From: Methanolobus sp. UBA474
GTDB lineage: Archaea; Halobacteriota; Methanosarcinia; Methanosarcinales; Methanosarcinaceae
Length of the DNA: 13,941 nt
Assembly (NCBI GenBank): GCA_002501695.1
Contig: DANZ01000063.1
Coordinates: forward strand, 1 to 13,941
Direction of reading: 5' to 3'
Below, piece after piece: positions 1-7,294 of this stretch. Below the pieces are notes generated by a model, which saw nothing but the letters and a program-made list of their open reading frames with translations, was not told where the DNA came from and ran no database searches. Every line of letters begins with the position of its first letter. The stretch's first letter is position 1. Made by a program: the position numbers and the translations under genes.

Positions 1-2170
1 AAAGCTCTTTTTTAAAGAACTCTCCTGTCATTAACGCCCGTATCCAGTACAGATCCCCGGAACCAAAGAGATGAGAAGCTTTAATTTTTTCTGAAATGAT
101 AAATTGCACCATTCCCATTTTTGTAAACCCTGAAGTCTCGTCCAGTACATCCATTTCCTTCCAGGATTCAGGGTCTTCATCTTTCAGATACTGCCATTTC
201 ACTGCTGGCATAAATGACTCGGGATATTCAATGCTTTCATCAATATTTATAAAAAGGCTGAATGGTCCCTTTCTGAGCTCTTTGTCAAATCCAAAATAAA
301 CTGCAGGGCATACGTCAGGAAGAACTACAAAAGGTTTGCATATGCCACTGGTTGTTATCTCATCCAGGCAATTCCTGAAGTCGAGGTTGTTCTTAGTAAA
401 AATATATTCTGGCTGAGTATCTTTTCCATTAGCATCGTAACTGATCTTAAAATCTTTGATCCTTGGAGGACAGAAAAAACCGGGATCGACACGATTACCA
501 TTGATCTCGTATTCTTTTCCATAGTTCCCTCCCGCCAGCCGGGTGCGGATCCAGTAATTTTCTTTCCCATTGACCCTGACTGGTTTTACATCAGGCATAT
601 TAGGGATCGTTAAAACCGTGGAATCGAAAATGGATTTAGTGTCTCTTCCGGAATTATTCCGCCTGCTACATATGGTATTGTTACTGAGGTTTTTCTTGTC
701 ACTTTCATCGATCTCAAGAATGCTCCAGCTTTCTCCATCCCAGTACTCCCATGAAAGTACTGGGATATCCGATCTATCAAGTGAGCTCGGCTTGCCGTGA
801 TCTAAACTGAAACTCAGACTAACTTTATATCCTTCTTTTGAAAAGGCATCTTCAGATGCTATGTAAAAGATATCGTAAATTTTTGGTTTTGTTCCGAAAG
901 GATACAGTTCCTTTTCAGGACTATCTATTGGGACAGGGGTATCATTATAATATAAAGAATCAGGATCTATGCCCTGTAAATTAGTTCTTTCAGAGGTATC
1001 TCTGCTATCTGTATGCGCTCTTTCCACGGTTTTGTCGAAAAACCGCTTGCGAGCTGCTTCAAGGATGTTCTTAGCCTGTTTTTTGCTGCATTGAAGCCGG
1101 GCTGCCAGCTCTTCTTCGCTGAGTTTTAACAATTCCTCTACAGTTTCAATTTTATTCTCTACGCTGTTTCCTGCAAGTTTTGAATAAAACACATCTCCTA
1201 TTCCCAGGACCTTTCTTACAGATTCACTTTTATTTAAAGAGATATGTAGCGGTGAAACTGACACCTTAAGCCCGGTTAAGCTCAGATCTTTAAATTCGCC
1301 TATTTGATTTTCAGATATCCTGCACTTTATCCACCTGCTCTCTATACCGTTAACCTCTACTTTATCTGAGATCACGACATCACTTTCGGTTTCTTTACAC
1401 TCACCCAGAACAGGATCCTTTTTAACGATCACCTGACTTCCACTAACCGCAACGCTCCCAAAGAGGGGCCATTTTATTGTTTCAACTTCTTTTCCACCCT
1501 TTTTCTCTTTAATCTTTATCCCATATCTCCACTCAGCCAGGCTCTTCTGGCCCTCTGTATCATTATATCCCAGCTTATGCAGTAAGTTCACATCACTTCC
1601 ATCGAAATTAATATTAATGGACCCTTCTTTCAAGTTGAAGAGATTTTCATCTCCAATATAGAGAATATGTTCCTGTAAGGATCCATCCCCTGTAAAAAGC
1701 TCTGCCGGCCCTGCTCCATTTATAGCTTCTTTATGATCAAATATTTCATCTTTGTCTTTTATCACACTATAAACAGATACTATCTTTGATGGAGTAGCAA
1801 CAATATTTCTCTCGGTTTCAAAGATAACCGGTTTCCCATCAGGACCATCTGCAGAAGCCTGAACAAAAGACTCCACAATAACATTTTCAGAAGCTCCTTC
1901 GCTGAGCACGAATGTAAGCGGAACTCTTGCAGGGCTGGCAGGGATCAGTGAGGAATTTAGCATTTCAAGGAAAGAAATAAAATGCTTTTGAGGTGCTTCA
2001 TTTAACCTGCTGGCAATGGTCTCTGACATGTTGGCAAAGATTCTTGAAAGGATGACTCCAAAGTCCTTTTCATCTTCCGTATTCCACTCCGGCAAATAAA
2101 ATGGTGCCTTTTTCCTGATCTCTTCCAGGGCCATTTCTGAATTCATCTGGCTGATCCGGGGAGCTTTCAT
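1..2170 (-). CDS. Baseplate J-like protein (Afp11-like), 3' end cut by window edge
   Basis: The frame is open for 723 codons from the ATG at 2170 to the left edge; I read every codon and found no stop. The N-terminus has the usual putative baseplate assembly pattern: a stretch around residues 20-60 (APFYLPEW, then DFGVILSRIFANM) followed by FLEMLNSSLIPASPARVPLTF, which matches the N-terminal block of Afp11/gp6-like wedge proteins. These proteins form the baseplate ring around the hub and trigger sheath contraction. Residues about 320-378 look like a tandem helix-hairpin-helix insert (VLGIGDVFYSKL, then ETVEELLKLSEEELAARL). The later part is beta-rich with many aromatic residues. The start lies 4 bases after the gp25 stop, so the two are probably co-translated. 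Alternative starts are Met9 and Met13. The family call is firm; the C-terminus is unseen. Confidence 0.85.
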   Translation of the reverse strand, partial: MKAPRISQMNSEMALEEIRKKAPFYLPEWNTEDEKDFGVILSRIFANMSETIASRLNEAPQKHFISFLEMLNSSLIPASPARVPLTFVLSEGASENVIVESFVQASADGPDGKPVIFETERNIVATPSKIVSVYSVIKDKDEIFDHKEAINGAGPAELFTGDGSLQEHILYIGDENLFNLKEGSININFDGSDVNLLHKLGYNDTEGQKSLAEWRYGIKIKEKKGGKEVETIKWPLFGSVAVSGSQVIVKKDPVLGECKETESDVVISDKVEVNGIESRWIKCRISENQIGEFKDLSLTGLKVSVSPLHISLNKSESVRKVLGIGDVFYSKLAGNSVENKIETVEELLKLSEEELAARLQCSKKQAKNILEAARKRFFDKTVERAHTDSRDTSERTNLQGIDPDSLYYNDTPVPIDSPEKELYPFGTKPKIYDIFYIASEDAFSKEGYKVSLSFSLDHGKPSSLDRSDIPVLSWEYWDGESWSILEIDESDKKNLSNNTICSRRNNSGRDTKSIFDSTVLTIPNMPDVKPVRVNGKENYWIRTRLAGGNYGKEYEINGNRVDPGFFCPPRIKDFKISYDANGKDTQPEYIFTKNNLDFRNCLDEITTSGICKPFVVLPDVCPAVYFGFDKELRKGPFSLFINIDESIEYPESFMPAVKWQYLKDEDPESWKEMDVLDETSGFTKMGMVQFIISEKIKASHLFGSGDLYWIRALMTGEFFKKEL

Positions 2171-2174
2171 CGGA

Positions 2175-2570
2175 TCACACACCCTCTTTTATGTAAAATG
2201 GATAGACAAGATTGAATTGGGTATTGGTTGTGCGGACCTTGTAATCAATGTTCATCAAGAGCTTCCCCTCCTCTGCTGACCTTGTATCAGCCTTTACATC
2301 AAGTACTTCTATCCGCGGTTCCCACTTTGTCAATGCCTCATGAACAGTATTTTCTATAAGATGGAGGTTCAGGGTATCCATCGAACAGAAAATATATCTG
2401 TTTATACCACACCCAAAATCAGGTCGCATCAAACGCTCACCTTTTGCAGTCCCAAGGATGATCCTGATAGCCTCTTTAATATCATCCTCAAAGATTGAAA
2501 CTGCCACTTTCCCATTGTGGTCCACACTCAGTGGAAACTTCCACCCTGCTCCCAGAAACTCCCTGCCCAT
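2175..2570 (-). CDS. GPW/gp25 family baseplate wedge protein (Afp9-like)
   Basis: 131 residues. It begins MGREFLGAGWKFPLSVD, the classic opening of gp25-like proteins, and carries the conserved block around residues 38-65 (EAIRIILGTAKGERLMRPDFGCGI). gp25 proteins join the inner baseplate and prime sheath assembly, interacting with gp6/Afp11-like proteins; the next gene encodes that partner. I chose the ATG at 2570 because GGGAG lies 7 bases upstream and the family motif starts there. An upstream ATG at 2648 would add 26 residues and overlap the PAAR gene by 25 bases, without a matching family extension. The 53 bases before 2570 hold the Shine-Dalgarno site and nothing else obvious. Confidence 0.9.
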   Translation of the reverse strand: MGREFLGAGWKFPLSVDHNGKVAVSIFEDDIKEAIRIILGTAKGERLMRPDFGCGINRYIFCSMDTLNLHLIENTVHEALTKWEPRIEVLDVKADTRSAEEGKLLMNIDYKVRTTNTQFNLVYPFYIKEGV

Positions 2571-2623
2571 TTCTAATCTCCCTTTTCCCAAAGACCATAA
2601 CCAATTCAATCCAATTTTTGCCT

Positions 2624-2917
2624 TTAACCTATCAGCACCGTGGGGCACCCCATCACAATTGTGTTAGGAGGGCCGATCTCTGCGATGATATCTCCCTGTC
2701 TGGCAGCAGGAAGATTGTTGATGAACACCGTAGCACTTCCTGCAATCACAATTCCTCCCACATGAGGTACTACCCCTGAGGAAAGAGGACAGTTATGAAG
2801 ATCAGCTGTTCCTCTCCAGGCAGGCAGCCCTCCTATCAGTACATCAGGACTTCCCGGCCCCGGGCCTAAAGGAGTTCCATGTGATGTCGTATCCCCAAAT
2901 CTTGCTGCAGGCGGCAT
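2624..2917 (-). CDS. PAAR domain spike-tip protein
   Basis: 97 residues, the usual length for a single PAAR domain. It opens MPPAARFGDTTSHGTPLGPG and has the PAAR signature spread across the protein: PAAR near the start, GLPAWRGTADLHNCPL around residues 30-45, HVGGIVIAGSATVFINNLPAARQGD around 52-76, and a TVLIG end. Such proteins form the sharp cone that caps the trimeric VgrG/gp5 spike, usually with a bound metal; the histidines in the first half (13, 41 and 52) and Cys43 are candidate ligands. There is no C-terminal toxin fusion. It follows the spike gene by 9 bases, with GAGG 7 bases before the ATG. Confidence 0.93.
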   Translation of the reverse strand: MPPAARFGDTTSHGTPLGPGPGSPDVLIGGLPAWRGTADLHNCPLSSGVVPHVGGIVIAGSATVFINNLPAARQGDIIAEIGPPNTIVMGCPTVLIG

Positions 2918-2926
2918 TGAAATTCC

Positions 2927-3586
2927 TCAGTTTATCTTCACAGGCATTCCCTGGATCATCAAAGCGGCATTGGACTTCAGTGTTAAAGAAGTGGTGCCCT
3001 CGATCTCGACAAAGTTTGCCTTTATTGTAAGCTTCATAGCACTTTCCATTGCAATGGAATTCTGTACGGAGTCAATGATAATTTTGTTATTCCTGTTCTT
3101 ATCCACAATTTCTATCTTTTCCTGGCCGCCGGAATCGTCCAGGATGATACTATGTCCTCCTTTGGTGTGTATCTCTATCTTTTCCTGCTTCGCTTTGTCA
3201 TTATCGTTGAATATGAGTTCATGCCCGCTTCTGGATCTTATCTTGCGGATGTTGTTCTTTCCATCGGCATTGGTTTCAGGTGGCTTGTCCCTGCCGTTCC
3301 AGAGAGCTCCGATCACATAGGGATAGTTAATATCCCCATGAGCAAAGGCCACAAGCACTTCATCGTCCACCTCTGGATAAAAGACAAGCCCCCTTCCCGG
3401 CCCAGCCATGGGACTTGCGACCCTTGCCCAGTAGCTTTCATCTTTCTCGCCTCTCCATGGCAGGTTTACCTTTACTCTGCCGCGCCCTTCAGGATCACGA
3501 TTACTCGTTACAATTCCAATTGCAACTCCGTACATGTTACTGTTCTGATGCCTTTCTTCCCGGCTCAACAATTCATTAAGGCCCAT
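2927..3586 (-). CDS. gp5/VgrG-like central spike protein (phage baseplate assembly protein V type)
   Basis: 219 residues from the ATG. The N-terminal part (about residues 15-95) is the OB-fold typical of gp5/VgrG C-domains: MYGVAIGIVTSNRDPEGRGR, then RVASPMAGPGRGLVFYPEVD, EVLVAFAHGDINYPYVIGAL and WNG. From about residue 110 it turns into alternating beta repeats (KIEIHTKGGHSIILDDSG, KIEIVDKN, NKIIIDS, MKLTIKANFVEIEG), as expected for the trimeric beta-helix needle. It forms the puncturing spike on the gpD-like hub and carries the PAAR tip. The TAA stop of the hub gene and this ATG overlap as TAATG, with AAGG just upstream, so translation is likely coupled. A GTG 9 bases further upstream (3595) is possible but less likely. 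Confidence 0.92.
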   Translation of the reverse strand: MGLNELLSREERHQNSNMYGVAIGIVTSNRDPEGRGRVKVNLPWRGEKDESYWARVASPMAGPGRGLVFYPEVDDEVLVAFAHGDINYPYVIGALWNGRDKPPETNADGKNNIRKIRSRSGHELIFNDNDKAKQEKIEIHTKGGHSIILDDSGGQEKIEIVDKNRNNKIIIDSVQNSIAMESAMKLTIKANFVEIEGTTSLTLKSNAALMIQGMPVKIN

Positions 3587-4671
3587 TACAAACACCTTCT
3601 AACTTCAAGCGTTGTTCTGTAGCCGCTTTCCCCGAGTACATGCCTTGCTTTTGTAACATAATAAACTCCACTGAAGAGCCGTTCTCCCACTTTTTTTATG
3701 TTCACTGTCATACCAGGCCGCAGATGAGGATCACCGGCACATTCAAGAGTTCCTGTAATGAATCCCATGTTCCTTCTTTTCAGTTCAGAAAGAGCAATTG
3801 CTTTTGCTTCTTCTCTGGAGCTTATGACCCTCCCTTCCAGTTTGACCTTGCTCAATTTACCCTCGGCTTTCTCTACAATGCTTGAAAAATCGGGGATACC
3901 TACCTTGCTTTCAATATCCTTGAGCTGAACGACTTCTGAAATGGCTTTCTTTTCTTTTTCGCTCCATGCCGTTACCCTCACTTCAGAGATCAGGCCTGAA
4001 GAGCTCATTCTGGGACTGAAGCTTATTATATTCTTATGGAATTCAAAACTTATATCCGCGTTATGATCGTCTTTGGGTTTTCTAAAAAAGAGAGTTCTAT
4101 CTCTTACAAAAAACTCAAACCCTATATTTTTTGCAAGTCTCTGCAAAAAAGCATAGTCCATTTCATCGACCTTTCTCTCTATCTTTTGATGGACCAGCAG
4201 TTTATCGCTTTCTACGCCCTCAGGAGACAGATCATTCTTTATAGCGATCTCCCGGGCAACATCCGCATAGGTCACATTATCACATTTTACTTGATGCTGT
4301 TTTTTTTGAAGGTCATGAGAAAGATCATAACCTTCTACGGCCAGCGTGGGAGGTCCTCCTGACAAAAAACCAGGAGATAGCGCTTTGATCTTGCCTCTCA
4401 TCGATCCTTGCTCATCAGGGGCCCAAACATATCCAAAGAAGATCATAAGCTTGGTACCGGGGTCAATACGCCTGTCGTCCAGCCATTTGAATTGCTCTGT
4501 AGCGATATCGAACTGTTCATTAAAAGAGATCTTAAACATGCCAGGACTCTCCAGATCCTCATCGATTTCCACCCCGGTGATGTCTTCCTTTGGAATGGTC
4601 TCGTTATTATCTGCCCATTTCACAGTAAGAACAGGTACATATATTTCCCGGCCCACTATCATATCTGTCAT
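3586..4671 (-). CDS. gpD/gp27-like baseplate hub protein (late control D family, Afp8-like)
   Basis: 361 residues, close to the usual length for phage late control gene D proteins. Visible family features are the N-terminal beta-barrel with VEIDEDLESPGMFKISF around residues 30-46, the segment LMIFFGYVWAPDEQ (GxVxx type) around 75-90, the mid domain with DEMDYAFLQRLAKNIGFEFFVRD around 180-200, and the second barrel ending DPHLRPGMTVNIKKVGERLFSGVYYV near the C-terminus. The protein forms the trimeric hub that adapts the sixfold tube to the threefold spike. It starts 3 bases after the LysM protein stop, with GGAG 6 bases before the ATG, and overlaps the spike gene by one base at its end. Confidence 0.9.
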   Translation of the reverse strand: MTDMIVGREIYVPVLTVKWADNNETIPKEDITGVEIDEDLESPGMFKISFNEQFDIATEQFKWLDDRRIDPGTKLMIFFGYVWAPDEQGSMRGKIKALSPGFLSGGPPTLAVEGYDLSHDLQKKQHQVKCDNVTYADVAREIAIKNDLSPEGVESDKLLVHQKIERKVDEMDYAFLQRLAKNIGFEFFVRDRTLFFRKPKDDHNADISFEFHKNIISFSPRMSSSGLISEVRVTAWSEKEKKAISEVVQLKDIESKVGIPDFSSIVEKAEGKLSKVKLEGRVISSREEAKAIALSELKRRNMGFITGTLECAGDPHLRPGMTVNIKKVGERLFSGVYYVTKARHVLGESGYRTTLEVRRCL

Positions 4672-4674
4672 GTC

Positions 4675-5322
4675 TCACTCCAAAGAAGGTATGATCAATT
4701 CCATTCCGGGTTCAAGCAATCTGGGGTCATATATCCTGTTCTTGTCAGCAATATGCCTCCAAAGTGCCGGATCTCCATATTCTTTGTAGGCGATCGACCA
4801 CAAGCTGTCCCCCTGCTTTGTTACATATACCTTTGTCCTGTCAGGGGACTGTTTGTTCCTTTCACGTTCATTAAGCTCCATCTTGAACTCTTTAAGTGTT
4901 ATACTGAGCCTGGCCCTGACAGGAATGCCATTTGAGCTGAACATTGTAAATCGTGTGGTCAATCTTTCCAGGACACCGATAAAAGGTTCTTCTGAAGGCA
5001 TGCCCCATATGAAACGCAGAGGTGGAGGAGCATCCAGTTCGGGATCAATGTTCATAAGCTCAGAAAGCTGTTTTGTAAATCTCCGAACATCAGTTCCTTC
5101 CTCATAGGTATCATAAAATGCTTCAAGCGTGATACTGCCAGCATTCCCTTTTACGTATTGCATATAAGGCGATTCAAGACCCGGTATGGATATCTCTGCA
5201 AAAGTATTGCTCTTCTCAATGGAATATTCTGGCGGGAAATACAGGATCTCGATCTGTTGCATTTTGTTCTTTCCACTCAGAATTTCAATGAACCCTTTTT
5301 TTGGCCCTGCATTTACTGCCAT
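4675..5322 (-). CDS. CIS tube/LysM protein (Afp7-like, gp53-like)
   Basis: 215 residues in two parts. Residues about 20-150 match the CIS tube-type domain (IEILYFPPEYSIEKSNTFAEI, then LEAFYDTYEEGTDVRRF and APPPLRFIWG). Residues about 165-213 form one LysM motif (VYVTKQGDSLWSIAYKEYGD, then WRHIADKNRI and LEPGMELIIP). In eCIS and phage tails this protein links the first tube ring to the hub and baseplate; the LysM motif is normally structural here and need not bind peptidoglycan. The gene starts on the base directly after the stop of the 303-residue gene. AAGGGG lies about 11 bases upstream of the ATG, rather far, so coupling to the gene before may matter. Confidence 0.9.
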   Translation of the reverse strand: MAVNAGPKKGFIEILSGKNKMQQIEILYFPPEYSIEKSNTFAEISIPGLESPYMQYVKGNAGSITLEAFYDTYEEGTDVRRFTKQLSELMNIDPELDAPPPLRFIWGMPSEEPFIGVLERLTTRFTMFSSNGIPVRARLSITLKEFKMELNERERNKQSPDRTKVYVTKQGDSLWSIAYKEYGDPALWRHIADKNRIYDPRLLEPGMELIIPSLE

Positions 5323-6234
5323 TTACAGAATTCCCCTTCTTTCATATTCTATCTTTAACCGGTGGTCTATCTGCCTGTAAACCTTTTCCGAGATTATGTC
5401 CATGTCGAGCTGGCGTTTGAGATCCCTTTCAATTTGGGAATAGATAGTTGCAGATTGTGCCATTATTGTCTCTTTTGTAAGGACCATGGTTTTTTTTATT
5501 TCAGTTAGTTTCTGCTCTATCAAATGCTCAATATCAGAAGAAGAAAATAGATAAAGCTCTTTATCGGCTTCAAGAATGTCTCTTCGTTTAGTGCTTGAAG
5601 AATTAAGGATATTCTTTCCGATTGCAGAGTTCTGAGCCTCTTTAATTTTCATTGCATGTACGGGATCAAGGGCGTTTGGTCCATATTCATGGATAGGATG
5701 CAACTGGCTACTTCTGTTAGCATCGGCTAAGCTAATAGAAGGTATAAACAAATTGTTATTCCATAGGAAGTAAGCATTCTTGACAGAATTCCTTTTAAAT
5801 GATCCTGCACTCGGTCTTTTCTCCATGTTTTGGATATCCGTATTGGAAGCCGGTCTTAAAAAACGTCTTGTGCTCAAAAAAGATGTAGCTTTCAAAGTGG
5901 AAGGTATTGTTTCCTTTGAAGGGATTCCCGTAACATATGGAGCAAACATTGTGCCCATTCCTTTAGTGGCAACAGGGATCCACCGGAACAGACCTTTTGG
6001 AAAATGACCTCTGTTATCTTTCCATGCGGGGGCCTCTGGAATTGGCTTATGGGGAATGCATGGGAACATTTGCCTTAATGTATGAACTGACAGATGAATT
6101 TTACTTTTATAAGTGATGAACCTTCGGATAATTCGACTATGAACAAGTGTTGGGAAAACGATATACTTTCTTTTCCCCACTCTGTGTTTCTTTATAATTC
6201 TTTTATGGAACTCTGGATCAGATAAAGTAAGCAT
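5323..6234 (-). CDS. eCIS-associated protein of unknown function in the Afp6 position
   Basis: 303 residues. I do not recognise a complete family. The first 60 residues are strongly basic (clusters such as HKRIIKKHRVGKRK), the middle (about 60-200) is rich in Pro, Ser, Thr and Asn and looks poorly ordered, and the last 90 residues are predicted helix with charged heptads. The very end, VYRQIDHRLKIEYERRGIL, resembles a short C-terminal helix that I recall from proteins encoded between tube and LysM genes in other eCIS clusters. This position corresponds to Afp6/Pvc6, but this protein is much longer than those. No signal peptide or membrane segment is visible. GGAG lies 7 bases before the ATG. 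It lies 14 bases after the second tube gene. A role in joining tube to baseplate is inference from position only. Confidence 0.6.
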   Translation of the reverse strand: MLTLSDPEFHKRIIKKHRVGKRKYIVFPTLVHSRIIRRFITYKSKIHLSVHTLRQMFPCIPHKPIPEAPAWKDNRGHFPKGLFRWIPVATKGMGTMFAPYVTGIPSKETIPSTLKATSFLSTRRFLRPASNTDIQNMEKRPSAGSFKRNSVKNAYFLWNNNLFIPSISLADANRSSQLHPIHEYGPNALDPVHAMKIKEAQNSAIGKNILNSSSTKRRDILEADKELYLFSSSDIEHLIEQKLTEIKKTMVLTKETIMAQSATIYSQIERDLKRQLDMDIISEKVYRQIDHRLKIEYERRGIL

Positions 6235-6248
6235 TTTATCTCCATCCG

Positions 6249-6689
6249 TTAACTATCCTTCTTAATCCCACGATGAACCAGTTCTATTGACTCAAATGCA
6301 ATTGAATTGCTGTCGGCCTTAAGGTCAGGTCCTGCCCATTTAACCGGATATGCAGCGGAAAAGTTCCAGCGCCATTTATCTTCGCCGGCAGCATCCATTA
6401 AAATAATCGCGCCAGATCTTCTTTCGAACTTCCCGTTCACCACATCCTGATACCACTGCCACATCTGGTCGAGTTCGGTAATTCCCCGCTTAAGAATGAT
6501 GTGCTGATACTTTGTCCTTTTAGGAAGCTGATGCACAAAATCGTTGACACCTCCTTCCTCATAGGATTCGGTCTCAGTTTCTATCTGAAGCCCAGTAACC
6601 TCTGACATCTGGGCAAATGTGATCCCTTCAATTTCTACACGAAACCGAAAAGACATGAACGGACCAAATTTTCCTGCAGTGGCCACCAT
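6249..6689 (-). CDS. Second tail tube protein (T4 gp19-like, Afp5-like)
   Basis: 146 residues from the ATG. It shows the gp19/Hcp-like tube fold signature: FRFRVEIEGITFAQMSEVTG near the N-terminus, ESYEEGGVNDFVHQLP, then KYQHIILKRGIT around residues 65-77, a WQWYQDVVNG helix and IAFESIELVHRG at the end. It is a paralogue of the tube protein at 7295-7729. In Afp/PVC particles such minor tube proteins form the first layers above the hub and fit the main tube to the baseplate. A GTG two codons upstream (6695) is possible, but AAAGG is better placed for the ATG at 6689. The gene lies 36 bases after the DUF6760 stop. Confidence 0.92.
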   Translation of the reverse strand: MVATAGKFGPFMSFRFRVEIEGITFAQMSEVTGLQIETETESYEEGGVNDFVHQLPKRTKYQHIILKRGITELDQMWQWYQDVVNGKFERRSGAIILMDAAGEDKWRWNFSAAYPVKWAGPDLKADSNSIAFESIELVHRGIKKDS

Positions 6690-6725
6690 TTTCACCCTTT
6701 ACATCCATAGAATTTTCAGGATAAG

Positions 6726-6911
6726 TTATTCTATCTCCAGAATACTCCGCTGTTTCTCTTCCCCCAGGCGACGATTGATCCTGGAGATCTCCTCACACCA
6801 TTTATGCCGATCCCTGTGTTCCATATTGATTATCTCTTCAAGGGACCAGTGGAAGTGATATGCAATAAAGGCTACCTCCTCGTATATCCTATCGAGGGGG
6901 TAGCCTCCAAT
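6726..6911 (-). CDS. DUF6760-type small protein, probably made as a -1 frameshift extension of the tail assembly protein
   Basis: 61 residues from the ATT at 6911. The core reads GGYPLDRIYEEVAFIAYHFH, then W and EEIINMEHRDRHKWCEEISR, a pattern I know from the small DUF6760 proteins encoded next to eCIS tube genes. The frame is bounded upstream by a TGA at 6924-6926, and between that stop and the conserved core there is no ATG, GTG or TTG; the first ATG falls inside the core at MEHRD. The ATT at the family-like start has no properly spaced Shine-Dalgarno site (GGGGGA abuts it). The frame is -1 relative to the gene at 6872-7273 and a slippery heptamer lies at 6914-6920, so I favour expression as a fusion of about 182 residues. 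Non-AUG initiation at ATT is the alternative. The coding call is firmer than its mode of expression. Confidence 0.75.
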   Translation of the reverse strand: MGGYPLDRIYEEVAFIAYHFHWSLEEIINMEHRDRHKWCEEISRINRRLGEEKQRSILEIE

Positions 6912-6920
6912 TCCCCCAAA
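6870..6920 (-). promoter_or_regulatory. Candidate -1 programmed frameshift site: slippery heptamer plus hairpin
   Basis: In the mRNA sense, the heptamer T TTG GGG (6920 to 6914) is in register with the zero frame of the tail assembly gene and fits the X XXY YYZ rule. After an 8-base spacer (6913-6906), GGCTACCCCCTCG (6905-6893) can pair with CGAGGAGGTAGCC (6882-6870): 12 of 13 pairs, one C/A mismatch, with a 10-base loop. The zero-frame TAG stop (6874-6872) lies within the 3' arm. Slipping back one base would continue into the DUF6760 frame. What is seen is the heptamer, spacer, stem and frames; that frameshifting occurs is inference. Confidence 0.6.
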
Positions 6921-7273
6921 TACTCACTCTCAATATCGAATTGCTCTCCGCATTTCGGACATGTCGTCCTTAATTTAGCTGTTCCGTCTTCGTTAATCCT
7001 GCTGTAGAATTCCTGCAGGTAGGCAAGGTCCGAAGCAAAGAGGTTCTCTATCGTATTTGTGCTGATGTGCTCCAGCTTCCCAAGTTTCGTGATCACCCTT
7101 GAAAATAGGACCACAGTAAGGTAAGCTGCATTTGACTGTACTTTAGGGTCCTTTAACGGAAGTATCTCATCTGCTGCAGTGGCCAGGCGCATGATACCAT
7201 TTTTATGCAGAGTTCCATCCTTGTCCACATATCCCCTGGGCAAAGTAAATTCAAATTCGGTCTGGAATGTCAC
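6872..7273 (-). CDS. Phage tail assembly protein (Mu gp41/TAC_7-like chaperone)
   Basis: 133 residues. The N-terminus FEFTLPRGYVDKDGTLHKNG followed by IMRLATAADEI is the characteristic opening of Mu gp41-like tail assembly proteins. The middle is helical (LTVVLFSRVITKLGKLEHIS) and a CPKC motif at residues 105-108 is followed by GEQFDIE. In phages, such chaperones keep tube or tape measure proteins assembly-competent; the same role in this particle is inference. The start is GTG at 7273 with GGAGG 7 bases upstream. The zero-frame C-terminus (from about residue 121) is probably not conserved as protein, because from there the -1 frame encodes the DUF6760 core; the stop falls inside a hairpin. 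It lies 21 bases after the main tube gene. Confidence 0.82.
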   Translation of the reverse strand: MTFQTEFEFTLPRGYVDKDGTLHKNGIMRLATAADEILPLKDPKVQSNAAYLTVVLFSRVITKLGKLEHISTNTIENLFASDLAYLQEFYSRINEDGTAKLRTTCPKCGEQFDIESEYLGELEATPSIGYTRR

Positions 7274-7294
7274 TGACCTACCTCCACATTATCT

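Noticed and set aside
2571..2648. Longer gp25 start at the ATG at 2648
   Set aside because: The extra 26 residues do not look like the family, and a good ribosome site precedes the ATG at 2570.
3152..3622. 156-residue plus-strand frame opposite the spike gene
   Set aside because: It is antisense to a clear gp5-like gene, has no family signature and no ribosome site.
4346..4935. Plus-strand frames of 147 and 175 residues opposite hub and LysM genes
   Set aside because: They are antisense shadows of two well-supported genes.
6864..6879. GGAGG 8 bases before another ATT (6866) as internal start of DUF6760
   Set aside because: The GGAGG is part of codons for the conserved EEV, and starting there would remove the conserved GGYPLDRIYEEVAF block; probably coincidence.
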